Part shown: piece after piece, positions 1 through 12,638 of the stretch
Position numbering within the stretch: position 1 is the stretch's first letter
How the letters are laid out: every line of letters starts with the position of its first letter
NCBI GenBank assembly: GCA_002900995.3
Contig: CM035306.1
Coordinates: forward strand, 3,134,100 to 3,198,099
Origin: Ganoderma boninense
Lineage: Eukaryota; Basidiomycota; Agaricomycetes; Polyporales; Polyporaceae
Length of the DNA stretch: 64,000 nucleotides
Reading direction: 5' to 3'
Program-made: the position numbers and the translations under genes
Notes under the pieces: generated by a model
What the model was told of the DNA's origin: nothing
Database searches by the model: none
What the model saw: only the letters and a program-made list of their open reading frames with translations

Positions 1-3000
1 CAAACACGAGGCAAACACACAGACGCAAGCTCACCTTGACGAATAAATGCGCGTCGTCATGAAGCGCCCTCCCATCCACGGCCTGTGGGTTTGCCCCCTC
101 CTGCATGGCGGCGATGCTATCCCTTAGCCGTGCCGTCACGTCCTTCGCCCGGCCGAGCACCTCGCGGAACTCGTCTCGTGCGCGACCATCGGTATCACCC
201 TCCTCGTCCATGTCGTCCATCATCTCCCAAATCTCGGGTGCGGCCTCCACCGCCGCCTTTATCGCTCCGATCACATCCCGGTCAACCAACGTGCTCGACC
301 CTGAGGACGGGGCTGCAATACCCCCGAGTGACGGTGAGTTGGATGAGGCGAAGAGAGAGCTTTGCGAGCCTTGTCGAGAATGGCTTCGTGAGTGGGTACC
401 CCCAGCCCCGTGCGGAGATGGATGCCAGTCGTGCATCTGCTGCTGACCAAGTGGTAGAACAAGCCGCCGCATCATCCGCACAGAAGGGGTCGGTGTCGAG
501 TACCCTACCGCCCCATTCATTAATCCCATACTGCCGATTGGGAGGGATGGTGGGGGGTCGTAGGAGGGCAGCATCTTGCCGATCTCAACGTCCTTGTAGC
601 TGAAGGACCCTGCATGCCGTCGACTGATCTGGCTCTTCCCTAGGTCTAGAGAGCGTTGTGTCGTATTCGTCCGGAGATGTGAGCGCTGGGGGGTCTCTGG
701 TTGTTGTTGCTGCTGCGCAGGGAGGAATGGTGAGGACGCCACCGGCGGGGCGGACACAGGTGATCGGGGCTTGTCAGACATCGCTGTGGCCGTCGACCGC
801 ATCGTTGGCGTCTTCGTGCCGTACGACTTCGACGCAGGGGGTGGTGGAGTATCCCAGAGATACGGCCGTGCGGCATCAATATGCGAGGACATCGACGCCC
901 ACGACGCGGCAATCTCGGACATCGCGCCATAAAGGACAAGCAGCATTTGCCGCGTATACCGTACGTCGTCGTGTTTCGCGAGGACCTTCAGCTGCAAGGA
1001 AAGCATCGAGACCGCTTTGCCGAACACCGTCACGTTGTCCCGACAGCTCTCGATCACAGCACGGCATATCGCCGGACTGGGGAGAGAGCGTCGGCTAACA
1101 GTATCGAAGCGGTCCAATGCTTGGATCAACTGTGTCATGTACGAACTCGCGGGGCCAAGGACCTTCTGCAAGACTGCAGACAAGCGCTCGTCAATTGCAT
1201 ACACCGTATAGTGCTGAAGGGTCTGGTAGATCTGCGACAATGCGAAGAGCATTCCGCGAACTGCGTCGACCACAGCAAGGAGGGATTCAGGTATAGCCTT
1301 CGAAATAGTCGCAGCGGATAGCGTGGATAATCGACGAAAGTAGGAGTTTCGCTCAGTATCGATCGAGGGGACCGGTCGTTCAAAAGGAGCCGGTCGGTCA
1401 ATGGATATGGGTGAAGCCGATACAGGCTCGTCTGTGATGGAGTGTTGAGGATGGTGGCTGGAAACGCGCGAATGGTAAGGACCTTGCACTATGGCAGACG
1501 AAGAGAAACTAACTTCGGGAAATGGTCAAGACCATGAGTCGCGGACCGAGGTGTGCCATTAGCAAGGTGTAGTTGTGCAGGCCTCATATCTGGCAAACTC
1601 TTCTTCATCATTGGCGCCGGCTTGGTTGTGACTTTACCAGTGCCATTGACACCGTTACCGTTGAGGTGAGCGTGAGATGTGGCACGAGCATGACCAGCAT
1701 GGATGCCGTTTGGCAAGACCGAGTCATCCGTGGGAGACACAGCGCCTTCTGGTGACCGAGGAGACGGCGTAGCGCTCTTTGACGCGAGATGGGAGAAAAA
1801 GGGATCCAGGTGCAACCGAGGACCGTCGTCTAGGGGTTTTCGGGAAGGTCCAGGAGAATTGTCCAGCTGAAAGTAAGACGAGGTATCTGACTCGATAGAG
1901 TACGACCGAGAATGAGACGATGACTCGGTGTGTATAGAACGAATTCGGTCACTCCGAGGAGCGTCCAAACTACGAAGACAAAATGAGCGTCGAGGGAGTG
2001 GAGTACGAACTTGAGACTCACAAGCTCGAGTCGTTTCCAGAATCACTCGTGATGGAGTCGTCACTGTGTTTCCGCTCACCTGGTTGGGCCGCATGGTCCT
2101 CCATCCAAGTCTGTAGATGCCGGATCCACTCTGACATTGCCTGTGGGTCGTTGCTGTTCTTCCCAACGTCCAACACGTGCGCCGGCGGCCATTCCAATGG
2201 ATTCTGGTCGACTTTCAATAAAGTGAGCTGGCTGAACTTGGCCAAATATGGTGGGAGACGATGGACTTTATTTCGCGCCAAAGAGAAAACCTATTGAGGG
2301 AGAGATAGGTTAACAAGTGTTCAGAGGTTATTTAGGGTCCACAGATCGGTGGGCGGGAGTAAATGCAGTGTAATGCCATTCTCCGGTACTCGGACTATCC
2401 TCGACGGGCTTAGCGCGTCGCCGTGTCGCTCAAACTTGGACAGGAGCGTAAACTCCTCGCCGCGAGACTAAAGGATCGACGTCCTACGAAAACAACGTCA
2501 TATGCCAAGAATGCATGCGGAGACGCGCTCTTGCATTGAGTTGTCGGGAGTCGCACATAACGTCCGAGAGCGACAGCACCCCTCGCAATCCACGTCCACG
2601 AACTGTGTCCGGGGACAACTTTGTACCCGGAAACAAAAGTGATTCGTACCCGTAAGTTTACCAAAGAACCCGGCTGTGAAGGAAAGCGCTTGATCTTGTT
2701 GCGGCTGATGTCCAAGATCTCGAGTGACGGCATAACGGTCAGCTACAATATTTATGAGCTGAATGGAAGCAGCGGCGGTGACGACACGAGACTACGCACG
2801 ACGTCAGGGAAGACTGTGAAGCTATTATTCTTCAAGACGAGGTAGCGCAGGTGAGACAATAAGGAGAACGCCATGGGTAGCGTTGTGAGTCGGTTGTGCG
2901 CAAGAGCTATCCTAAAGCCAGCGTGTAAAATGGAGGAGACGCGGGCAATGGAGCAATAGAGCCGCTTACCGTACTACTGAACTTGCTGTACCCGTGTGCT

Positions 3001-3217
3001 CGTCCTCACCAACTCTGGAGAGTTCGTCCGCACCTGACTCGCCGACGTCGGTGAGACCCTTGTATGCGAGGTCAAGGGTGGCGCCTCCATCGGGGGACTT
3101 TGCAAGGGCGTCGGTGATATGATCACTGGTCAAGGAGAGGGAGGCAAGCGGGGAGACGGCGGCATTTCTGGACGTGGTGGATTTACGTAGAGAAGGTTCG
3201 CCATCAGAACCGGACAT
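1..3217 (-). CDS. SOG2: SOG2-like leucine-rich repeat protein of the RAM pathway (3' end outside window)
   Basis: Scaffold of the RAM/MOR network, which with a Cbk1-type NDR kinase controls polarised growth and cell separation. Exon 1 (2970-3217) opens with MSGSDGEPS. The next exons give leucine-rich repeats, with segments such as [30 protein letters not shown] and [17 protein letters not shown] serine-rich low-complexity middle follows (about 1515-2000). Around 1140-1330 a helical block ([20 protein letters not shown], then [11 protein letters not shown]) matches the C-terminal domain typical of SOG2. The LRR exons are separated by short introns, except one of about 370 bases (about 2287-2653). 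The frame reaches a splice donor about 35 bases from the left edge, so the last exon or exons lie outside the window. It diverges from SPB4 with 332 bases between the start codons. The family call is firm; individual introns below 1500 were not all resolved. Confidence 0.88.
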
Positions 3218-3549
3218 GCAGCAAGGAGGGAGGGGGGGGAGAGCGCCTAGCTGGACGAGGACAAAGAGGGCTGCGGGAGGCGGGGGCGGCGGAGGAGAGC
3301 CAGCGGACAGGGAGGACGAGGGGGCGAATAAGAGGTCGGGGAGCAGGAGAGCCTGTGCAGGACGCGGTCCCTGGCCAAGTCGGAGGAGAGCTCTGTCCGC
3401 GGCCTCTCAGCGTTCCAACCGTCACCGTCACACTCTTCCTCGTGACACGTGACGCCCGCGTCCCTTCCCGCGCGCCGAAGCAGATTGTGCCTGCCCGTCT
3501 GAGTCTCGCCCCCGCTTGCTCAGAGCCTCTCTCCTCCCGCGCCTCCTCC

Positions 3550-6029
3550 ATGCCCGCCTCGACAGCCTTTGCAGGAAAATGGGACACCCTCCCCACCACC
3601 CTCACTCCGTGGATGTATGTGCCCTCCAACGCCCGCGCCCATGTGGTCAAACTTGACTTCTACTCAGTCTAGATGTCATCCACTCCATGGGCCATACCCA
3701 GATGACCCCCGTCCAGGCCTCCACAATCCCCCTCTTTATGCGCCATAAGGATGTCGTTGTCGAAGCTGTCACAGGCTCAGGGAAAACTCTCGCGTTCGTC
3801 ATCCCCATCTTGGAGAAGCTGATACGCAGAGAACGGAAGCTAGCCAGAAACGAAATTGGTGCACTCGTGATCAGCCCAACCAGGTGCGTCCCCGCAGTTG
3901 GAATTGTTCGAAGTTCGAGCAGTGTCGTAACGCGCAACATCCCTGCTATAGGGAGCTCGCGACTCAAATACACTCCATATTTTCCCTCTTCCTCAGTTCG
4001 CAGCCCTCACCTCGCCGTCCTTCTCCCTCTCCAGAGGAAGCTTCTGGCTCTGACGTTCAGCTCGACTCCACCCCCGAACACCCATCCCCCCTGCTCATCG
4101 TCTCTTCTGACACTTCTCCCGCACAAGATATACAACGTTTCCTTTCCACTGGAGCGGATATCGTGATCGGCACGCCTGGCAGAGTAGAAGAATTCCTTCT
4201 CGGGAAGGGAAGGAATGTCGTCAGTGTCACAGAACTTGAAGTGTTAGTTCTCGATGAAGCCGACCGGTGCGCATGCCAATCGTAAAACCATAATTGTCTG
4301 CTGAAACGCGTTTGAAGTTTGCTCGACCTAGGTTTCCATGCAGCCTTAACGCGTATATTGACTGCTCTTCCGAAGCAACGGAGAACCGGCCTCTTCAGTG
4401 CCACAATGACAGATGCGGACGCGCTGTCAGAACTGGTCCGTGTGGGACTGCGCAATCCGGCACGCATCGTCGTGAAAGTGCAAGCCAAAAAGGTGAAGGG
4501 AACGGCCGGTGTGGATGGTGCGAAGATCGAGAAGGAGGTCATCGAGGAACGGCGCATACCAGCAAAGTAAGCGTTCTGCTGATCCGCAGGTCCCCCGCCA
4601 TTTAACCTTTCTGTGATCCAGCTTACAGAACTACTACATGGCATGTTCCGCCTCGGAAAAGATGCTACAGCTGTCTCGAATAATCTGGCACGAAACAGAG
4701 ACGCAGCAATCAGCGCGTTTCATAGTTTACTTTGCGACATGCGCCTGTGTCGATTACTTCTATCGGGTACCGTTGAGATTTGCAGTCCCAATATGGTTCT
4801 CGAGCTAACGTCCCTGGCAGGTGATCACACCGATCCTTCCTCCCAACTCCACATTGTACTCCCTACATGGTCATCTTCCCCCCAGTGCCCGCACGAAAAC
4901 CCTCGCAAACTTCACAAATTCTGCCGCGCTTCCATCCGCGCCGTCGATCCTCCTCGCGACGGACGTCGCCGCACGGGGCCTCGACCTACCCGACGTCGAT
5001 GTCGTCATCCAGTTCGATCCACCGACGGACACCAAGTCGTTTTCCCATCGCTGCGGGCGTACCGCTCGTGCAGGGCGCAGCGGACGGGCCTGGGTGCTTC
5101 TGGTCGGGCGAGAACTTGACTATGTTGAATTCATGGTGGTCAGGAAGATCCCCATGAAAGAACAACCCCGGTTTGTGTCGAACAGGTCCCCTACTTCACA
5201 AGACGGAGACATGGACGTAGACTTCGAGGACTCAGAAGTCTCAACTGTCTTGGTGAAGATGAGGGAAAAGGTGCTCGCGGACCGTGCATTGCACGACAAG
5301 GTACTTGGTGTATTTCGCCCTCGGTGATGAATCGCTGATATCGACGCCATGTGCAGGCTGCGAAGGCCTTCGTGTCGTTTGTGCGTGCATACTCGAAACA
5401 TGAGGCGTCATACATCTTCCGAGTGAAGGACCTCGACTTGATCGGGCTCGCGAAGAGCTTCGGGCTCCTTCGGCTGCCCCGCATGCCCGAGCTCAAGGAC
5501 GTCGCGAGGGACGGCTGGGAGGATGCAGACGTAAATGTAAGCTCGTTCCCTTCCAACTCCCACATGGCGCAGTATGACTTACGTCTCTGATGGCCTTCCT
5601 TCTTCCCGCCCTGTATTGAAGTGGCATACATACAGCTACGCCGACAAGGCACAGGAAGCTAAACGGCTTGCGGAGCCCACGAAGGCCGGGCCGAGTACGG
5701 AGGAGGTGAAGAAGCGCAAGGAGCAGCGCGAAGAGAAACAGAAAACGAACGCAGCGTGGAGCGATAAGACGCGCAAGAGGGAGGAGCGGGAGAAACGACG
5801 GGAGAAGAAGGATCGGAAGAAGAAGTGGGAGAGGGCCCAGGCGCAGGCTAGTGCCGGCACGGACAAAGTAGGCGCAAAGCGTGCGCTGGGAGACGGAAAG
5901 GACGAGAACGGGGAGGAAGGCGAAGGCGACGATTGGGACGAGCTGGCGAGGGAGGAGAGGATGGCGAAGCGGGTGAAAAAGGGTAACCTGAGCCAAACCG
6001 AGTTCGACGCGGAATTCGGGGAGCTGTGA
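3550..6029 (+). CDS. SPB4: ATP-dependent rRNA helicase Spb4 (DEAD-box)
   Basis: Nucleolar DEAD-box RNA helicase needed for late 60S subunit (27S pre-rRNA) processing. Eight exons: 3550-3614, 3668-3883, 3952-4266, 4318-4566, 4622-4766, 4821-5300, 5357-5536 and 5622-6029. They sum to 2058 bases, 685 residues, which is close to the usual family length. Motifs in order: Q-motif region [19 protein letters not shown], Walker [14 protein letters not shown] spliced across exons 2/3, GTPGR, the DEAD box in VLDEADR, FSATMT, then [17 protein letters not shown] and [13 protein letters not shown] in the second RecA domain. The last exon encodes the lysine/arginine/glutamate-rich tail typical of Spb4. No defect is seen. 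Confidence 0.95.
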
Positions 6030-6375
6030 GTGCGTAGATCGTGATGTCGGGCGGTTCGTAGATTTTATCCGCATGTCCGGATCAGCTGGAGGGCATCATG
6101 ATCGCGGATCTTTTTGCAATTGCAACATTGTATCTTGAATCCGGCTCCCCCGCTCGAGCCTCGCAGGGTCTCATAGGCAGATCTCACTGCGCACTCCATC
6201 GAGCACGCGAAATATGGGCGTCAAACCCACCCCGCTGTTTCGATCGCACGACGCACCCTCGTCTCAAGGGGGTGTCGTCCCCTGATTCTTTGTCGTTCTG
6301 GTTTCTCGAGCTTGAACTGTTGAGCCCCGCTCCCCTTGCTTTGTCTCTCGCTGAAGTGGACTCATCATGCTGTCA

Positions 6376-8691
6376 ATGAATGACCCGCGGTTCAAGAGAC
6401 GTCGTTGTCGTGTGCGTCCTTTCTTCCCTGTATGCGCCCGAATGCGGGGCCGACCCGTTGCGGCTGAATGCAATATTCACATTCACTTGTTTTGTCTATG
6501 CGTGCATGTGCTGGTCTCCCCGAAACAGTACTACGAGAACAACGGTCGACCCTGTGTCAACGAATGCGGCGGTCTAGGATGCCCCCAGGGCGAATATTGC
6601 GGCTTCGCGCACCCCGACGACCCTCAGTGGCTAACGGGAGAGTCACGCAATTTTGTCTCTCGTCGACCCGGCATCTCTTTGCGTCCTCCCTCTCCACTAA
6701 CCGAGCCCCCGCCCCCTCCTGCCTATCCTCCGCCCCCGAGAGACCCACCTCCTCCACAACGAGTCCCCCCTGAGCCGAGCGAGGCCGGCGGCATGCCCCC
6801 AAGAACATGGCACACCAGGGCGAGTGTCGACCGTGATAGAGACCGCGACAAGGAGAGAGAGAGGGTGCCGCAGCGGGAGGAGGAAAGAGTGGACCCGCGC
6901 TCCAGCACACACTACCGTGATGGATCCGGTCGAGCGCGCGAACCTTCTCCGGGTGCTTCCTCCATCGCGTCCTCCGTTGACCCCCGCGTGGCTCTGCGCA
7001 AGATGGCATCTATCTCGAGCATTCCGGATCGGAGACGAGACGATGACTGGGAAGACCGGGAAAGAGCCCGGGAGAGGGAGAGAGAACGAGAACGCGAAAG
7101 AGACAGGGATAGGGATCGGAGGTACCGGGAGGATGACCGGCGCAGGGAGGATGATAGGCGCAGAGAGGATGACAGGCGATACGACGACAGGAGGAGAGAT
7201 TCGAGGGATGATGACTACAGGCGACGCGACGACGATGAACGGCGAGGGAGGCGGAGGAGCGAGTCGGAGTCTCAGAGGGAGGTTTCAGAGGACGAGAAGC
7301 GGCCAATGTGGGCGGATCGCGTCAAGTGAGTACTGATCTTTCTCTTCCTCCGGCACTCATCCAACTGTGGATATCGCATGCTAGGCTTCTATCCGAGTCG
7401 GTCCTCGTACGGACGGAGTGTATCCAACTGCAGGACGATGCCCAAACATACGAGCGACTGCGCAACTCGGCTCAGTACGAGCAACTACCCGCGGAGGACA
7501 GGGCAGAGCTGGAGAAGCTCGTCGAGGAAACGAAGCTCGCTTTCAAACAGAAGCAAACCGAGCTCAACAGAACCGTGGCGAGGCTCGTCCCCCGCGATTA
7601 CTTCCCCTTTGCGCAGCCCCCTGAGCGACAGAACGACTCTGCGTTGATTGAAATGCACGACATACTCTTCGCACTGCAGAAAGACGTCCAGAAGATGCAC
7701 GAAGCCGTTAGCAAACTGCTGGCCGCCTCCCCATTACCCTCAGCCTCCCGAGAAGCGAGCGTGGTCCGAGCCGATGTAGAGTCGACTGGCGATCGCCCCA
7801 GAAAGCGTCGCCGCTTGTCCGTCGAGCCGGAACCTTCCCGCCAGGATGCTAGCTCGGACCAGGCTCCGAGCATGCAGGAACTGGAGGCGATGAGGGATGG
7901 TCTCACAGAGCTCACGGGTCGTATTTCCAATGTCGAAAACGATATTGAGCAATACTCAAGCAAGGTTCAAGACGAGGTCGAGGCCCAGCTCGACTACCAA
8001 CTGCCCGACTTCGGGATCCCAACAGGCAAAAACAAGAAGACCCACGTTGAGCTCACGAAGGACGTCGACATGCTCCGCAGCGACGTGGATACCGCAGAAG
8101 AGCGCTCTGAGACCGTCCTCGCTGCTCTAGCCAAGCTCAAGGTCAACGAAGACGAGGAGGAAGACACCAATGCCCAGTTAAGGGAGCAAAACGAGAAGCT
8201 CAGGCAGACAATTGCAGAGGTGCGCCACGTTTGCATTGACGTGTTCCACACATTGCTGATGAACCGTGCTCCTACAGATGGAGAAGCATCGTGAGGAGAT
8301 GACCGCCAAGCTGAAGGAGCAGACCGACGAGATCAATGCGCTCAGCGTCGCCGTTCGGGCGTATATATCCTCCCCCTCCCACTTTCCTTCCGCTCCCCCC
8401 CAACTATCAGCCCCGGAGATCATGGCGACGGTGCGATCACCATTGCTCATGGAACTACGGCAACGGATGCAGCCACTGCTCAACGACGCGCGAACGGAGA
8501 TTGAAAAGCGGCTGCAGCAACAGCTCGACCAAGTGAACGGGACCCTCTTGTCACAGATCAGGCCTACCATGCGCGCTGTCGAGCTCGTGTCGAACTGGGT
8601 CGAGAAGATCAGCGCAGCTCCGAACGGTCCCGCTCCCCCACATTCAACCACATCATCCGCGTCGAATGTGCAGCAAGCAAATAGTAGTTGA
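6376..8691 (+). CDS. C3H zinc-finger protein with RD/RE-rich linker and coiled coil (copy 1)
   Basis: Exons 6376-6411, 6529-7325, 7385-8219 and 8278-8691 give 693 residues. The first intron (117 bases) keeps the frame, so it may instead be coding. A single CCCH finger lies near the N-terminus (CGGLGCPQGEYCGFAH). Next come a proline-rich stretch and a charged region rich in Arg-Asp, Arg-Glu and Arg-Ser (about 6830-7290). The second half is a long predicted coiled coil, ending in a helical block with VRSPLLMELRQRMQPLL and SQIRPTMRAVELV. The charged low-complexity region and the CCCH finger suggest an RNA-binding nuclear protein, but I do not recognise a named family. The gene at 27327-29985 has the same domain order and the same intron phases, so the two are paralogues. 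Confidence 0.85.
7036..7260 (+). repeat. Arg-Glu/Arg-Asp low-complexity coding repeat
   Basis: Within the C3H gene. Alternating Arg-Glu then Arg-Asp codons are followed by about three units of roughly 18 bases encoding R-R-E-D-D-R (about 7130-7190). This is a purine-rich slippage-type repeat in an unstructured linker, so length variation between strains is likely. Confidence 0.7.
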
Positions 8692-8866
8692 CGTCGCCAT
8701 GCCGCAAACCACCTTCTGCCCTCGAGCGTATGTATATATCTCTTGTTCTACAACCACACACCCCGTTTGTATCCTACTGTGTTTTATAGCCGTGTAGAAG
8801 TAGCTACCAAGTAATCTCTCGTATTTTGGGGGTCGGACAAGTGCCTCCGGAGGAAAAAAAGAATTT

Positions 8867-8958
8867 GGTCCCCCCGAGGATCGAACTCGGAACCCTTGCA
8901 TAACAAGGCAGAGATAACCCTATAAGTACAAAGCTCTAACCAGTTGAGCTAAGGGACC
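8867..8958 (-). tRNA. tRNA-Ile (anticodon UAU) with 19-base intron
   Basis: On the minus strand the sequence folds into a full cloverleaf. It has a 7-bp acceptor stem (GGTCCCT with GGGGACC, one T-G pair), a D stem GCTC/GAGC, an anticodon stem TTGTA/TGCAA, and a T arm CCGAG-TTCGATC-CTCGG. The anticodon loop reads CTTATAA once the intron at 8902-8920 is removed. That intron sits in the standard place, one base after the anticodon. The mature length is 73 nt before CCA addition. The UAU anticodon decodes the rare AUA isoleucine codon. Confidence 0.93.
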
Positions 8959-9120
8959 GTAACGCTGGATCGGCTATGTAAGTCTACAAACATATTGAGC
9001 AACAACGGCACCATCGGCTCAGACGGTATCTTGTGCCACTGCGACGGTTCTACACGCACCAGCAGGTCCATGTTGCGAACAAGAAACATGCAAAGACTTC
9101 TCGTCTACAAAAGTCTTTGT

Positions 9121-10139
9121 CTACACACCAGGATCTAAGCTCTCTTCGCGAATCCCATGGGCGGTGACACGTGCGAAACGCGTTCCGACCCGCTGACCTT
9201 GCTCCTCCGAGTGTGTAATCCAAACGAGGGCCTTGAGATTTGAGTTCCTCGTCTTGACCTTCGAAACTAAGCAACCCTCCACCCTGGAGGACGTGTCGGC
9301 GTCCAGCGCGGAGGTGGGCTCTAAAGGGGGGACATGGTCGTCAGGTTGCGCTCTTTGTGCGGGGTCTCCAGCCCCATTCAAAGAAGGTTACTTGCCATCT
9401 AGCAGGAGCACCTCGGCGGTGTCCAGTCCCACCGCAATGGCCAGCGCGATGCGCTGTGCCTCTCCGCCGCTGAGATTCGCCCACGTCCGGTCCCAGAGCT
9501 CGCGGTCGATTCCCCAGGCCTCGGCCAAGTCGAGCGCGCCGTGGCGAGAGACATCGGGCTGGCCGGATTTCCCGCCAAAGATGCTCGACAAGGCCGAGCT
9601 GGCATTGGACGACATCGAGCTCTTACTGTGCGTTGCGAAGGTGTATATTGCGGCGAGGAAGTCGCGCGGCGTTCCCGGTAAGAGGGAGGCCCGCTGCGGG
9701 ACGTACAAGACCTTCGAGCGGAATTTGGGTATGCCTGGTAGCAACGGTGCCTTGTATCAGTTTGGTAAACCGTGCACCAGAGAGGATAGTATACCGTAGA
9801 ATTGCGGGGTACTGCAGAATCGCAATCACAGAGCCACTGTTAACATTGGCATGTCGGGGCATGGTTCTCGAAGACGACGTACTGGCCACGGTAGAATATC
9901 TCTCCTGTGTATAGACTGAGGTGGGAAATGCACTTCAATAGTGTAGACTTGCTAGGAAAGACCTTTAGTTGACCTAGCCCCTGCGAGGTCAGAAGAGGCA
10001 CTCACCCCGATCCACTCCGTCCTTGCAGCACAAGCACCTCGCCTTCGTCCACAGTCAGACTGACGTCACTGAAAATGACTTGACCATTGTCTTTGCAACA
10101 TCCGACGTTCTTCAGCTCGAGCAGCGGCGCCGTGGCCAT
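9121..10139 (-). CDS. Small solitary ABC ATPase (FetA/STAR1-like)
   Basis: Soluble ATP-binding cassette of 252 residues from five exons: 10006-10139, 9883-9951, a 17-base microexon at 9795-9811, 9396-9734 and 9121-9320 (759 bases, in frame). It has Walker A GRSGSGKST built across exons 1/2, the Q-loop region VLYVPQR, signature LSGGEAQR, and Walker B LLLDEPTSALD built across exons 4/5. The last intron (9321-9395) begins GC rather than GT; splicing there is needed to give DEPTSALD. The protein resembles bacterial YbbL/FetA and plant STAR1, which pair with a separate membrane subunit. None is encoded nearby. The start at 10139 (MATAPLLELKN) is preferred; an in-frame ATG at 10289 adds 50 residues. 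Confidence 0.85.
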
Positions 10140-10588
10140 GACTTGATCGTGCTTGGGTGTGGACCAGGACCGTCCGACTTGGTCTAGAGGATGGTTTGGA
10201 GGATGGTGGTCATGAGCCCATGTTGTAAGTGAAGAGGCTGGCCTGATCGCGCAGCCAACGTTCTCAAAACCCCCACCTATTTTAGGCAAGTGACGTTGCC
10301 AAACCCGCGCTGAGCCTGCGACACGCGTTCCTCCGTCAATGCTTACAGGATAGGCACTCGAACGGGGTTAGATCGGATACAACAGTTGCGGAGCCGACAT
10401 GACTCGAGTGAGCAATAGAGACGTACGGCAAAGTTAAACGGAAGCATCTCATAACGAACACATGCACACCGTCAGTACGATCCGAATGCCAGATGCCATT
10501 GCAGTATTATCAGAGCATGAGGAGGGATAGGGATGCACGTATATATGCACCTAATATTCTACGTGTGCTAGTAAGGTACTTGGGAATC
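10140..10588. other. Intergenic, no gene seen
   Basis: Spacer between the 3' end of TOM40 and the start of the ABC ATPase gene, both on the minus strand. It would hold the ATPase promoter. Only short unsupported frames are present. Confidence 0.6.
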
Positions 10589-11930
10589 TCAAGGCTGGGG
10601 CATACCCAAAGACCCAGGCGGAGGGGGCATCATACCCATTTCCTCTGGCGTGAAGCTCGCGCTCTCGATCATCACGCCCACGCCGACCTTCGCGGCGTTC
10701 TAGAACGAATGTAACGTGTCAGCCATGCCATCCCATAGACAATGCAGATGCAACCCATTGCGTACCTTGAAGTGGTCGATCTCACCAGAGACCAAGAACG
10801 AGAATGTCGGCGCGAACCGCTGCTCCAGGTACGCAGCGACCTTGCCCGTCGAGTCGACTTGCGCCCTGAACGACGCCATGCGCAGCTCATAGCGTGCCGC
10901 GAGGCTCGCCAATGCGTCTCTCCGTCCTTGACCAGCAACGAGCTGCAGATCCGCGGCCACGTCGACCTTCTCGCTCAGCTTCTGCCAGTATGTCGCCTGC
11001 AGGATGCCCGCGCCCTGCATCTGCGCCGTCGCGATCCAGTTGCGGTCCGACGACGTGTACTTGGCCATGTAAGCGGTCGCAAAGTCCGACATATCGGGGG
11101 TCTGCCTCTGCAGGACGCCCTCGACGCCGAGCGCGAGGTTTTTGGTGATGGACTGAAGGTACGAGCCAATGTAGATGCCCGTGCCGTCTGCGAGAGAGGG
11201 ATTGACCGCCTTGCCGTTCAGCGAGTAGTCCGAGCCCTGGTAGTCGTGCTCGGCCTGGAAGAAGTTCTGGCCAGGTTGTGACGAAAGCTACAGAACAGAC
11301 GCGCGTTAGGGCGCGTTTACTTGGAACAAGGGGGGATCGTGTACGTGGCCGACGGCCAGGGCAATGGAATAAATGGAAGTACATACCTGAGCCTGAGCCT
11401 TCGTCACGTTGCTTGCACTCCACCCCTGGTTGAAACGCCCAGACATGTTACCGTCGTTGTCGACATTGCCGTGCAGGAACAGCTATGAGGTGCGAATGAG
11501 GATCGTTTGCTGGCATGTACGAGGTTGCATATCTACACGTACGTTCTCATTGGCAAATATTGCGCCGAAATGGTAGGCTGGCGGCGCGGTTTGCGAGCCC
11601 AACGTGAACGAATGTGTCACGTTGAAACCGGGGTTCATTGACAACGACTTGGAGAGGTCGGCCCTTGCGCCATCGAACATGTAGTTGTTCAACAGCGTGT
11701 CTGAGGTCGCCAAACATGAGTCTACTTCAGCAGGACAGCTGGGAAGTTGGATGACGCGACTCACTCTTAGCCTCTTTGGTGAGGTTTTCAGAGGTCCCTG
11801 GATTAGGGAGGTCGAGGGCTTTTCTCCATGCCGCAAAGCGATCGTAGAAGCTAAACGGCCATCGTGATGAAGACGGAGAGGAGGGACCTGGAGCAGGGGA
11901 GTCGACGGTGACGGGGATGGAGGAAGACAT
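10589..11930 (-). CDS. TOM40: Tom40, channel of the mitochondrial outer-membrane import complex
   Basis: Beta-barrel pore of the TOM complex, through which nuclear-encoded precursors enter mitochondria. Five exons (11765-11930, 11543-11700, 11387-11482, 10766-11287, 10699 down to 10589) total 1053 bases, 350 residues. Recognisable blocks are FYDRFAAWRKALDLPNPGT, NNYMFDGARADLSKSLSMNP, GNMSGRFNQGWS, NFFQAEHDYQGSDYSLNGK and KVGVGVMIESAS. As is usual there is no cleavable presequence, only a short proline/serine-rich N-terminus. In-frame ATGs lie further upstream, but 11930 (MSSSIPVTVD) fits the family best. Confidence 0.93.
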
Positions 11931-12638
11931 GACGACTGAGGACGATGCCCGGCAAGCGCTCCTTGACTGGTTCCAAAAATTCCGGCCAGCGGCGCCGAGA
12001 CGTGCTCCATTAGGCAATTCGCTCCCTTAATTGCCCGAGCGGCCGAGCCCTGCCGTCGAGCGCTCGGCATTCAATCTGCAAGAAATTCGACGCGGGCTCT
12101 TGCTCAAGATGTTGGGTCCGACACTCTTGTCAACGAACAACTTGTCGATCTACGGATGTGATATGATCGCCTACTCAACGACAGCGTGGAGTAAAGAAGA
12201 CTATTCGGGTGAAGGCAAGGTGCATCCGGACCGACCCCGAGACTGCCTCGCATGAGGGGTATAGGTTTCTAAAGCAGGGCAACATTGTCAAATATCATCT
12301 AGAGGACAAGGGGAGAGGGACAGAAGAAGTAGGACAATGGCATTCGCAAGCACGCAATCCATAGAGCGAGAGAGAACGACAGTGCTTTATGAAGCAGCAG
12401 TGGCAGATCATCTATTCCAAGGGCACAAACATGAATAACTTCAAGTACTTCGTGCCAGGACAGAGGATTAAGACAGCCAGATTTTGTTCGTCTATTCGAC
12501 GGTGCCGTACGCAATGATAAAATTCCCACCTCTTGGTATCCGTCATCCGCAAGACAGACATTGCTAGGAGTACTCTGCGAGGGTGTGCGATCCCAGGCGA
12601 GGCGGGTGACAATTTGTTCGTGGGTGTACAGTCCTCGC

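Noticed and set aside
2287..2653. Possible extra LRR exon in the long SOG2 intron
   Set aside because: The flanking exons join directly into a perfect repeat ([13 protein letters not shown]), so no exon is needed.
6412..6528. Reading the first part of C3H copy 1 without an intron (start 6367)
   Set aside because: It stays open, but the inserted residues separate the basic start from the finger, unlike copy 2. The GTGCGT...ACAG ends favour an intron; not excluded.
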